From assembly GCF_039503195.1 (NCBI RefSeq), contig NZ_JBCJKP010000001.1, positions 6,200,001 through 6,264,000 of the forward strand: 64,000 nucleotides of DNA. The letters run 5' to 3'. Positions within the stretch are counted from its first letter, which is position 1. Each line of letters begins with the position of its first letter. The notes beneath the pieces were generated by a model. That model did not search any database, was not told the origin of the DNA, and saw nothing but the letters and a program-made list of their open reading frames with translations. A program made the translations under genes and the position numbers. Shown in pieces: positions 44,882-52,821 of this stretch. The DNA comes from Streptomyces mirabilis (GTDB taxonomy: Bacteria; Actinomycetota; Actinomycetes; Streptomycetales; Streptomycetaceae).

Positions 44882-46051
44882 TTAGGCCGGACGCACCACG
44901 CTGTGGATGATCGACTCGCCGCCGTAGAAGATCGACTCCTCGCGGACGTACGCGCCCGGCTTGGGGGCGTGGATCATCATGCCGTTGCCGATGTAGAGGC
45001 CGACGTGGCTGATGTCGTCGTAGAAGAAGACGAGGTCGCCGGGCTTGATGTCGGAGAGCGGCACCGTCGTGCCCACGTTGACCTGGTCCCAGGTGGTGCG
45101 CGGGAGATCGACGCCGGCGGCCTTCCAAGCGGCCTGGGTGAGGCCGGAGCAGTCGTAGGAGCCGGGCCCGGTCGCGCCCCAGACGTACGGCTTGCCGACC
45201 TGGGCGCGGGCGAAGGCGAGGGCCTTGTCGGCCTTGGCGGTGTACGAGGAGTCGGTGGCCGAACTCCCGGTGGTCCCGGTGGTGGCGGTGGTCCCGGTGG
45301 TCGTCTGCTGCTGGGCGGCCGCCTCCTGGGCCTTCTTCTCCGCCGCGGCCTGCTGCTGCGCCAGCTCGGCCGCCTTGCGGTCGGCCGCTTCCTGCTTCTT
45401 CTTCTCGATCGCCGCGAGCCGCGCCTTCTCCTCGGCGGTCAGCTTCGAGAGCAGGTCGCGCGCCTCGGCGAGCTTGCGCTGCACGTCGGCCTTGGACGTC
45501 CTCAGCGCGCTCTGCGTCGTGGTGAGCGTCTGCAGGCTCTGGGAGGCCTCCGCGCGCTTCTTGGTGGTGGCGGCCTGCTCGGTGATGTAGTCGTCGACGG
45601 CCACCTTCTGGCGGCTGGTCAGCCGGTCCATCAGCTGGGTCTGGTCGAAGTAGTCCTGCGGATTGTCGGCCAGCAGGAGGGTCGCCGTGTCGGGGGCGGA
45701 GGCACCGGTGCGGTACTGCGCCGCGGCGAACGAACCCAGCTCATCGCGCGCGGTGTTGAGTTTCTCGGTGCGCTGGGCCACGTCGTCGAGGAGGGAGTCG
45801 ACGCGCTTGCGCTGCTGCGCGGTCTTCTCCCTGGTCGCGTTGTACTTCTCGGTCGCCGCCTCGGCCTGGTGGTAGAGGTCGTCGACCTTCTTCTCGACCT
45901 CTTCGATGCTCGGCTTGGAGTCGGCCGAGGGTGCGGCGTTCGCCGTCTGGGAGAGCAGGGCCACGGAGGTGAGGGCCGCCGTGGCGAGGGCGGGGGTCCG
46001 TATACCCGCTATGCGTGTACCCGTAGGACTCCACTTGCGATGCGACGCCAA
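44882..46051 (-). CDS. Secreted NlpC/P60 peptidoglycan endopeptidase under c-di-AMP riboswitch
   Basis: 389 residues from TTG 46051, chosen because GGAAGGAG lies 9 nt upstream and (M)ASHRKWSP is the family start. Signal peptide to about residue 40 (ATAALTSVALLSQTANAA), coiled coil about 50-240 with Lys/Glu/Ala/Gln-rich repeats (KKKQEAADRKAAELAQQQAA), a Thr/Gly hinge, and NlpC/P60 domain 265-389 with Cys301 (YDCSG), His in ISHVGLYIG and His in MIHAPKP. Cleaves stem peptides during growth or germination. The preceding RNA is a ydaO riboswitch, so c-di-AMP should repress it. Confidence 0.93.
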   Translation of the reverse strand: MASHRKWSPTGTRIAGIRTPALATAALTSVALLSQTANAAPSADSKPSIEEVEKKVDDLYHQAEAATEKYNATREKTAQQRKRVDSLLDDVAQRTEKLNTARDELGSFAAAQYRTGASAPDTATLLLADNPQDYFDQTQLMDRLTSRQKVAVDDYITEQAATTKKRAEASQSLQTLTTTQSALRTSKADVQRKLAEARDLLSKLTAEEKARLAAIEKKKQEAADRKAAELAQQQAAAEKKAQEAAAQQQTTTGTTATTGTTGSSATDSSYTAKADKALAFARAQVGKPYVWGATGPGSYDCSGLTQAAWKAAGVDLPRTTWDQVNVGTTVPLSDIKPGDLVFFYDDISHVGLYIGNGMMIHAPKPGAYVREESIFYGGESIIHSVVRPA

Positions 46052-46069
46052 GAGAGGCGACTCCTTCCG

Positions 46070-46290
46070 TCTTCCGCCTACCGAGTTAGCTGTCGGGTTC
46101 GGGCGGGTGATTCCGGAAGGTTTGCCCTACGGTCCTTGTCCCAGCGGACAGTTGGACCGATTCACCCCAAGGTCGGTTGGGTCCCCGGCTCCGGCTGCCG
46201 TACGGCGCACCGGACTCGGCGGAGGCCGCACGGCCCGGCGATGTTCGCCGGTTGGGTCGAGCGGCCTGCCCGGCACGCTAGCCAACTCAT
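46070..46290 (-). ncRNA. Cyclic di-AMP riboswitch (ydaO/yuaA)
   Basis: On the minus strand the leader has GGGGTGAATCGGTCC, AGGGCAAACC, ACCCGCCCGAACCCGACAGC and then TAACTCGGTAGGCG. The block GAACCCGACAGCTAACTCG plus GTAGGC is the hallmark 3' part of the ydaO aptamer. GAGTTGGCT (46288-46280) can pair with AGCTAACTC (46091-46083) to close the long-range P1. In streptomycetes ydaO controls resuscitation-promoting factor and NlpC/P60 hydrolases, switching them off when c-di-AMP is bound. Boundaries are approximate. Confidence 0.88.
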
Positions 46291-46450
46291 AAGTGTTCTG
46301 TGAAGTTTGATGTGCGATATGCCCGATACTTTTTTGTGACCTTGATCCTGGGGGCCATTGATCCGGACCGACTGTGGCTGACCGTAATGAAACGATCCTG
46401 AACGGTGACGGCGCCCCCGGCGGAAAGAGTGGCGGAAAGGGATCAGGTGC

Positions 46451-46507
46451 GGTCACGGAAAGAGATCATGCGCGGTCGTGGGAAGAGATCATGCGCGGTC
46501 GCGGAAA
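46451..46507. repeat. 23-bp tandem repeat upstream of pcrA
   Basis: GGTCACGGAAAGAGATCATG-CGC (46451-46473), GGTCGTGGGAAGAGATCATG-CGC (46474-46496), then a partial GGTCGCGGAAA (46497-46507). A degenerate earlier unit (GGCGGAAAGGGATCAGGTGC) lies at 46431-46450. It ends 30 bp before the pcrA promoter. Confidence 0.75.
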
Positions 46508-46537
46508 AACCGGTCGGGTTTCCAGGGTGGCCGCGGG

Positions 46538-46560
46538 TTGTCAGTGGGGCCGCCTAGACT
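46538..46560 (+). promoter_or_regulatory. DNA-damage (RecA-NDp/PafBC-type) promoter of pcrA
   Basis: TTGTCAGTG at 46538-46546, 8-nt spacer, TAGACT at 46555-46560 (fits TAnnnT). This is the motif of RecA/LexA-independent damage-induced promoters in actinobacteria. Transcription would start near 46567, giving a leaderless or near-leaderless mRNA for ATG 46570. Confidence 0.75.
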
Positions 46561-46569
46561 CGGAGAGCG

Positions 46570-49113
46570 ATGAGCAGCCTCTTTGATGACAGCTTTCTGG
46601 CGGACCTCCAGCCTTCCGGGGCCCACGAGGAAGAGCCTCCGCCGCCCGAGGACGGGGCGCCGGAGCCGCTTCCGGACGACCTGTTCGGCGGCCGCTTCGA
46701 CGTGCCCGCGAGCCGGGACGCCTACTACCGCGACGGCGCGCACCGCCCCGCCGTGGACCCGGCGGCCCTGCTGGACGGGCTGAACGAGAACCAGCGCGCG
46801 GCCGTGGTGCACTCCGGCTCCCCGCTGCTCATCGTGGCCGGCGCGGGCTCCGGCAAGACCCGGGTGCTCACCCACCGCATCGCCCATCTGCTGGGCGAGC
46901 GCCATGTCCACCCCGGCCAGATCCTCGCGATCACCTTCACGAACAAGGCCGCGGGCGAGATGAAGGAGCGCGTCGAGCAGCTCGTCGGCCCGCGCGCGAA
47001 CGCGATGTGGGTGATGACCTTCCACAGCGCGTGTGTGCGGATCCTGCGCCGGGAGAGCAAGAAGCTCGGCTTCACCTCCTCGTTCTCGATCTACGACGCC
47101 GCCGACAGCAAGCGGCTGATGGCGCTCGTCTGCCGTGATCTGGATCTCGACCCCAAGCGCTTCCCGCCCAAGTCCTTCAGCGCCAAGATCTCGAACCTGA
47201 AGAACGAGCTGATCGACGAGGAGGACTTCGCAGCCCAGGCCGCCGACGGCTTCGAGAAGACCCTCGCCCAGGCCTACGCGATGTACCAGTCGCGGCTGCG
47301 CGAGGCGAACGCGCTCGACTTCGACGACCTGATCATGACCACGGTCAACCTGCTGCGCGCCTTCCCGGACGTCGCCGAGCACTACCGGCGCCGCTTCCGC
47401 CATGTCCTGGTCGACGAGTACCAGGACACGAACCACGCGCAGTACGCCCTGGTCAGGGAGCTCGTCGGCCCGGCCGCCGGTGACCGGCCCGAGGACGTGC
47501 CGCCCGCCGAGGGCGAGCTCGAGCCGGCCGAGCTGTGCGTCGTGGGCGACGCCGACCAGTCGATCTACGCCTTCCGCGGGGCGACCATCCGCAACATCCT
47601 CCAGTTCGAGGAGGACTACCCGGACGCGACGACGATCCTGCTGGAACAGAACTACCGCTCCACCCAGACGATCCTGACCGCCGCGAACGCGGTCATCGAG
47701 CGCAACGAGTCCCGCCGCCCCAAGAACCTGTGGACCAACGCGGGCGCCGGTTCGAACATCACCGGCTATGTCGCCGACACCGAGCACGACGAGGCCCAGT
47801 TCGTCGCCGACGAGATAGACCGTCTCACCGACGCGGGCGAGGCCAGGGCGGGCGACGTCGCCGTCTTCTACCGGACGAACGCCCAGTCCCGTGTCTTCGA
47901 AGAGGTGTTCATCCGCGTCGGTCTGCCCTACAAGGTCGTCGGCGGCGTCCGCTTCTACGAGCGCAAGGAGGTCCGGGACGTCCTCGCGTACCTCAGGGTC
48001 CTGGCCAACCCCGAGGACTCGGTCCCCCTGCGCCGCATTCTGAACGTTCCCAAGCGTGGCATCGGCGAGCGCGCCGAGGCCATGATCGACGCGCTCTCGC
48101 AGCGCGAGAAGATCAGCTTCCCGCAGGCGTTGCGCCGCGTCGACGAGGCGTACGGGATGGCGGCGCGGTCGACGAACGCCGTGAAGCGGTTCAACACGCT
48201 CATGGAGGACCTCCGCACCATCGTCGAGTCCGGCGCGGGCCCGGCGACCGTCCTGGAGGCGGTCCTCGAGCGCACCGGCTACCTCGCCGAGCTGCAGGCC
48301 TCGACCGACCCGCAGGACGAGACCCGGATCGAGAACCTTCAGGAGCTCGCCGCCGTGGCCCTGGAGTTCGAGCAGGAGACCGGCGAGGGCGGGGGCGAAG
48401 GCACGGGGGCGGGCGCTGCTGCGGGTGCGGCGGCTGCTGGTGCTGGTGCGGCGTCCGGTGGGCTCTCCGCGTTCCTGGAGCGTGTCGCGCTCGTCGCCGA
48501 CTCCGACCAGATCCCGGACGAGGAGGACGGCAACGGCGTCATCACGCTGATGACCCTCCACACCGCCAAGGGCCTGGAGTTCCCCGTCGTCTTCCTCACC
48601 GGCATGGAGGACGGCGTCTTCCCGCACATGCGCGCGCTGGGACAGGTCAAGGAGCTGGAGGAGGAGCGGCGCCTCGCGTACGTCGGCATCACGCGCGCGC
48701 GGGAGCGGTTGTACCTCACCCGCTCGTCCATGCGCAGCGCCTGGGGCCAGCCCTCGTACAACCCGCCGTCCCGTTTCCTGGAGGAGATCCCGGAGACGCA
48801 CCTGGAGTGGAAGCGCACCGGCGCGACCGCTCCCATGCCCTCGGGACCCGTCTCCGGTGTGGCCGCCTCGCTGTCGTCCTCGCGTTCGCGGTCCGCGGCG
48901 TCCGGCGCCTCCGGCTTCGCGACGCGCCGCGGGATCTCCGAGAAGCCGGTGGTCTCGCTCTCGGTCGGCGACCGGGTCACCCATGACCAGTTCGGCCTGG
49001 GCACCGTGGTCGGCGTGAAGGGGACGGGTGCGAACGCGGAGGCGACGGTCGACTTCGGCGAGGCGAAGCCGAAGCGGTTGCTGCTGCGGTACGCGCCGGT
49101 GGAGAAGCTGTAG
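46570..49113 (+). CDS. pcrA: ATP-dependent DNA helicase PcrA/UvrD
   Basis: 847 residues. About 75 extra acidic residues at the N-terminus, then the superfamily 1A helicase: LLDGLNENQRAAVVHSG (Q motif), Walker A AGAGSGKTRVL, motif Ia ITFTNKAAGEM, motif II VDEYQDTN, motif III VGDADQSIYAFRGA, motif IV QNYRSTQ, motif V TLHTAKGLEFPVV, motif VI ERRLAYVGITRARERLYL. The C-terminus ends with a Tudor-like domain (VGDRVTHDQFGLGTVVGVKG). Unwinds 3'-5' in nucleotide-excision and mismatch repair, and removes RecA or stalled RNA polymerase. A damage-type promoter and a tandem repeat precede it. Confidence 0.95.
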   Translation: MSSLFDDSFLADLQPSGAHEEEPPPPEDGAPEPLPDDLFGGRFDVPASRDAYYRDGAHRPAVDPAALLDGLNENQRAAVVHSGSPLLIVAGAGSGKTRVLTHRIAHLLGERHVHPGQILAITFTNKAAGEMKERVEQLVGPRANAMWVMTFHSACVRILRRESKKLGFTSSFSIYDAADSKRLMALVCRDLDLDPKRFPPKSFSAKISNLKNELIDEEDFAAQAADGFEKTLAQAYAMYQSRLREANALDFDDLIMTTVNLLRAFPDVAEHYRRRFRHVLVDEYQDTNHAQYALVRELVGPAAGDRPEDVPPAEGELEPAELCVVGDADQSIYAFRGATIRNILQFEEDYPDATTILLEQNYRSTQTILTAANAVIERNESRRPKNLWTNAGAGSNITGYVADTEHDEAQFVADEIDRLTDAGEARAGDVAVFYRTNAQSRVFEEVFIRVGLPYKVVGGVRFYERKEVRDVLAYLRVLANPEDSVPLRRILNVPKRGIGERAEAMIDALSQREKISFPQALRRVDEAYGMAARSTNAVKRFNTLMEDLRTIVESGAGPATVLEAVLERTGYLAELQASTDPQDETRIENLQELAAVALEFEQETGEGGGEGTGAGAAAGAAAAGAGAASGGLSAFLERVALVADSDQIPDEEDGNGVITLMTLHTAKGLEFPVVFLTGMEDGVFPHMRALGQVKELEEERRLAYVGITRARERLYLTRSSMRSAWGQPSYNPPSRFLEEIPETHLEWKRTGATAPMPSGPVSGVAASLSSSRSRSAASGASGFATRRGISEKPVVSLSVGDRVTHDQFGLGTVVGVKGTGANAEATVDFGEAKPKRLLLRYAPVEKL

Positions 49114-49211
49114 TCCTACGGGACGGCAGCGGGGAACTCGGCGGCGACGGCGTTCGGTCACGTCGCCGAGTGAAGGGCCGGTTGGTCACGTCTGGCCCGA
49201 GGCCCCGTGGG

Positions 49212-50777
49212 TTACGTCGGGTCCAGGCCGTGGCTGCGCAGCCACGGCAGCGGGTCGATCGCCGAGCCGCCCGCGGGGCGGACCTCGAAGTGCAGGTGCG
49301 GACCGGTCGAGTTGCCGGAGTTCCCGGAGAACGCGATCTGCTCACCGGCCTTCACGACCGTGCCCGACGGCACTTTGTAGCTGGAGAGGTGGCAGTACCA
49401 GGTCTCCGTGCCGTCCATCGCGGTGACGATCGCCATGTTCCCGTACGCGCTGTTCCACTGCGTCCGTACGGTGCCGTCGGTCGCGGCCATCACCGGCGTG
49501 CCGTACGACACCGGGAAGTCGATGCCCGTGTGCACGGACATCCAGTTGACGCCGGCCTGGCCGAAGTAGGCGCTGAGGCCCTTCTGCGTGACCGGGAGCA
49601 CGAATTTCGGCCGCAGCCGCTCCTTGCGGGCCGCTTCCGCCGCCGCCTTCTGCTTCTCGGCGGCCTGCTGCGCCTTGAGGTCGATACGTTCCTGCGTCCG
49701 GCTGGCCCGGTCGGCGAAGTCGTCCGCGCCCGCGGAGAGGCTCTGGAGCTGCGTGTCCAGTTTGTTGTTGACGGCCGACGGCTTCACCGCGGTCCCGTCG
49801 GACGCGCTGAGGGTCGTGTTGTCCTTGCTGTCGTTCCCGCCGATGGTGCCCACGGAGGCGGCGGCGATCCCCGCGACCCCCATCACACAGGCCGAGGGCA
49901 CCGCGACGGTCAGCAAGGCGGAACGCTTCGCCGGGCTGCGCCGCCGGGAACGGGACCCGGACCGGTTCGCGGGGCGGGGGACCGGAGTGACCTCTTCCAT
50001 GTCCTCCAGCAGTGGCGCGTCCTGCGCGTCACCGGCGTCCTCGAACTCGTCCTCCGCGGCGCCGGATTCCTCGTACGACACCTGCTCGAAGGTCGCGGTC
50101 GCCTGCTGGTCGAAGGGCCGGTCGAAGGTCTGGTCGTCCCCGTCGGACTCGGACACCGGCTGGTGCTCGTAGGCCTCGGCGGCGAGCTGCTGCTCGTACG
50201 ACTCGGCCTGCTGGTGCTGCTCGTACCCGTCGTACGGGTCGTGTTCGCCCGCGATGTTCCACTGCGTGGCGTCGTACGCGCCGGTCTCCTGGGTGTGCGC
50301 GGTCCACTGCTGGGTCTGGCCACTCTGTTCGGCCTGGAGCCAGGCGGCCGCGTCCCACTGACCGGTGCCCTCGGGGCCCGGGTGCTGCGCGGGGATGTCG
50401 GCGAGCTGCTGGTATCCGCTCGCCCAGGCGGTCGTGTCGTAGGCACCCGTGTCGTACGCCGCCTGGTGCTGTGCGGCGTACGGATCGTAGTGCGGCATCT
50501 GGTGGTTGCCGGTGCTCCACTGCGTGGCGTCGTACGAACCCGTGCCGCCGCCGCCCGACATGTCGCCGAAGAGAGGGTCGGCCGCGAAGGCCGCGGTCTC
50601 GAAACCCGTGGTCTCGAAGTTTCCGGTCGCGTAGGTACCGGTGGTGGCGTAGCCGTCGTACGAGGTGAAGTCGCCGTACTGGACTTCCTGGCCACCGTAC
50701 GACGCATAGGGCGCCGCGGCGGCATCGGAGGCCGGAGCCGGGGGCGTTGCGGTCCCCGACGGGTGACGGTCGTTCAC
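49212..50777 (-). CDS. M23-family (LytM) peptidoglycan metallopeptidase
   Basis: 521 residues from GTG 50777. The first ~280 residues are disordered, acidic and Tyr/Gln/Trp-rich with repeated GAYDATQW and AYDTGAYDTTAW units and a run EAYEHQP/ESYEQQLAAEA. A basic stretch and transmembrane helix near 290-315 (RSALLTVAVPSACVMGVAGIAAASVG) follow, then a short coiled coil and the LytM domain, about 400-515: HTGIDF (H and D zinc ligands) and HLHFE, with the WYCHLSSYKVPSG segment. The cytoplasmic tail is unusual for an M23 enzyme and suggests regulation from inside. Confidence 0.9.
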   Translation of the reverse strand: MNDRHPSGTATPPAPASDAAAAPYASYGGQEVQYGDFTSYDGYATTGTYATGNFETTGFETAAFAADPLFGDMSGGGGTGSYDATQWSTGNHQMPHYDPYAAQHQAAYDTGAYDTTAWASGYQQLADIPAQHPGPEGTGQWDAAAWLQAEQSGQTQQWTAHTQETGAYDATQWNIAGEHDPYDGYEQHQQAESYEQQLAAEAYEHQPVSESDGDDQTFDRPFDQQATATFEQVSYEESGAAEDEFEDAGDAQDAPLLEDMEEVTPVPRPANRSGSRSRRRSPAKRSALLTVAVPSACVMGVAGIAAASVGTIGGNDSKDNTTLSASDGTAVKPSAVNNKLDTQLQSLSAGADDFADRASRTQERIDLKAQQAAEKQKAAAEAARKERLRPKFVLPVTQKGLSAYFGQAGVNWMSVHTGIDFPVSYGTPVMAATDGTVRTQWNSAYGNMAIVTAMDGTETWYCHLSSYKVPSGTVVKAGEQIAFSGNSGNSTGPHLHFEVRPAGGSAIDPLPWLRSHGLDPT

Positions 50778-50825
50778 CAACTTCTCTTTCGCCTCGACAA
50801 CAGGGGCTGGCAGAGCAGTGCGGCG

Positions 50826-50855
50826 ACTGTACCCGGCGGTACGCGGGCGCGACAA
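50826..50855 (-). promoter_or_regulatory. Housekeeping-type promoter of the M23 gene
   Basis: On the minus strand TTGTCG (50855-50850), 18-nt spacer, TACAGT (50831-50826); the gene start is 49 nt further downstream. It fits HrdB-type promoters of Streptomyces. Confidence 0.5.
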
Positions 50856-50975
50856 TCTTCCGCAGGTTTCCTCCACTCGGGAAACGGGCATTCGGCCGTG
50901 TTTCGGGGGAGGGCGGGCACGGCTTTGGCCTGGCGTTCGATTGCCGTTCGATGTTGAGGGTGTTCTGTGGAGGCG

Positions 50976-51848
50976 TTACGCCACTGTCAGACCCCCGGTT
51001 TCGGCGGCGGGCGCGGCGACGGGGCGGGCCTGTGTCTCCTCGAAGTCGAGTGCCTGCCGTATCCCGGCGGCGACCGCGGGGTGGACGGGCAGGGCGAGAT
51101 GTCCGATTCCGCTCACTTGGACGCTCTGTGCGAGCAGGTCCGGGTGGTCGATGGAGGCGGTCTCCAGCGGGTCCATCAGATGGTCGAGGTCGCTCCAGAA
51201 GCTCACGAACTGCGTACGGCAGTCGGGCGCGGGCTTGCGCAGCTCCTCGATCACCTCGGAACCCGGCCGCATCTGACGGACGATCGGGTGCGCGTTCATC
51301 AGCGGAACGACCTTCGTGCCCGCGTGCGGCGTGCCGAGCGTGACCAGGGTGCGGACGCGCAGGTCCCCGCCGAGGCGCTGGACGTAGTAGCGCGCTATCA
51401 GTCCGCCGAGGCTGTGCCCCACTATGTCCACCTGCTCGCGCCCGGTGCGCTCGCAGATGTCCTCTATGTGCCGCCCGAGCAGCTCCGCGGCCGCGCGGAT
51501 GTCGTTCGTCAGCGGCGAGTAGTTGAGCGACTCGATGTGCTGCCTGCCGTGCTGGGCGAGGTTGCGGCGCAACAGCACGAAGACCGAACGGTTGTCGATG
51601 AAGCCGTGCAGCAGCACGACCGGCGGCTTGGTCCCGGTGGGCAGCCGGGGCGCGTCGGGCGGGGGGAGCGCGGGGGTGCCGCGGCGCTCCTGGGTGATGC
51701 CGGACGGATAGAGGAGGAGGTGCCCGGCGAGGATGGCGATCTCCAGGGCCGTCGCCTTCAACAGGGCCACCGAGAGCCCGGTCAGTCGGCTGGGCAGCAG
51801 GCGCTGACGGAGAGGGAGAAAGGGCAACTCAGCCCCGGTGACCTTCAT
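50976..51848 (-). CDS. Lipase-like alpha/beta hydrolase
   Basis: 290 residues from ATG 51848. After a hydrophobic N-terminus (GLSVALLKATALEIAILAGHLLLYP, probably a membrane anchor or signal) comes the hydrolase: oxyanion HGF (81-83, LLHGFIDNRSVF), nucleophile Ser146 in GHSLGG, Asp in FWSDLDHLM, His in SGIGHLALPVHP. It resembles the triacylglycerol lipase/LipA group and SCO lipases of membrane type. Substrate not known. Frame upstream of 51848 is open but not protein-like. Confidence 0.88.
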   Translation of the reverse strand: MKVTGAELPFLPLRQRLLPSRLTGLSVALLKATALEIAILAGHLLLYPSGITQERRGTPALPPPDAPRLPTGTKPPVVLLHGFIDNRSVFVLLRRNLAQHGRQHIESLNYSPLTNDIRAAAELLGRHIEDICERTGREQVDIVGHSLGGLIARYYVQRLGGDLRVRTLVTLGTPHAGTKVVPLMNAHPIVRQMRPGSEVIEELRKPAPDCRTQFVSFWSDLDHLMDPLETASIDHPDLLAQSVQVSGIGHLALPVHPAVAAGIRQALDFEETQARPVAAPAAETGGLTVA

Positions 51849-52303
51849 GGCCGACCTCCAGTCGGCACGCAGCGGGACCGCTCTGTCCCCCGTGTGCCCT
51901 CGTGGAAAGCCGCGGTGGTGGTGCCGGTGGCGATGGCGTGGGCGGGTGCCGACGGTGCGTCCGTGGCGTGTGGTGCGCCGGTGACGCGACGGGATTCCCT
52001 GCCGTCGTGCTCCCGCCGGTGCGCCGCACCGCCGTCGCTCCTCCGTGATGCGACGGTGGTGCTGCCACCCGCTGGCGGCTCTCCTTGCGCAGGCTCCGGC
52101 CACGGCCCGCGCGTCGCAGATCCCTGCGGCGCGCGTGCCGCAGTGACGCGGAGCGGTGCGCGGCGAATGTGTCCCACCGTGTGATTTCCCCCTCGGTCTT
52201 CAGCGGGAAACTGCGGTTTGCACGGATCTGACGATAACGTTCGTTCACTTCCCCTGCCGGTGCGGTGCGGGGCGGTCGATGAAGTCCGTTCATGGAGGCA
52301 GTG
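51849..52303. other. Divergent intergenic region, no gene seen
   Basis: About 455 bp between the lipase-like and icmB starts. Open frames on the minus strand are His/Arg/Thr-rich and lack any recognisable protein. The G+C drops near 52180-52250 (GTGTGATTTCCCC; ACGATAACGTTCG), where the icmB promoter probably lies. Confidence 0.45.
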
Positions 52304-52720
<417 letters not shown>

Positions 52721-52786
52721 CACCTCTCCGGCGGACGTGCGGTCCCCACCGCTCGTGGGGCGGCCGCGGGTGGGTGGGGGCTGTTC

Positions 52787-52806
52787 GCGCAGTTCCCCGT
52801 GCCCCG
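52787..52806. repeat. Dispersed intergenic repeat, copy 3
   Basis: GCGCAGTTCCCCGTGCCCCG, two mismatches to copy 1 at 30485. It is followed by CGAGGGGCGC, which can pair with its 3' part to form a hairpin between the convergent icmB and DUF5691 genes. Confidence 0.65.
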
Positions 52807-52821
52807 CGAGGGGCGCTCCTG

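Noticed and set aside
51849..52103. N-terminal extension of the lipase-like protein by 85 residues
   Set aside because: The extension is His/Arg/Gly-rich, without signal-peptide character; ATG 51848 gives a normal membrane-anchored hydrolase start.
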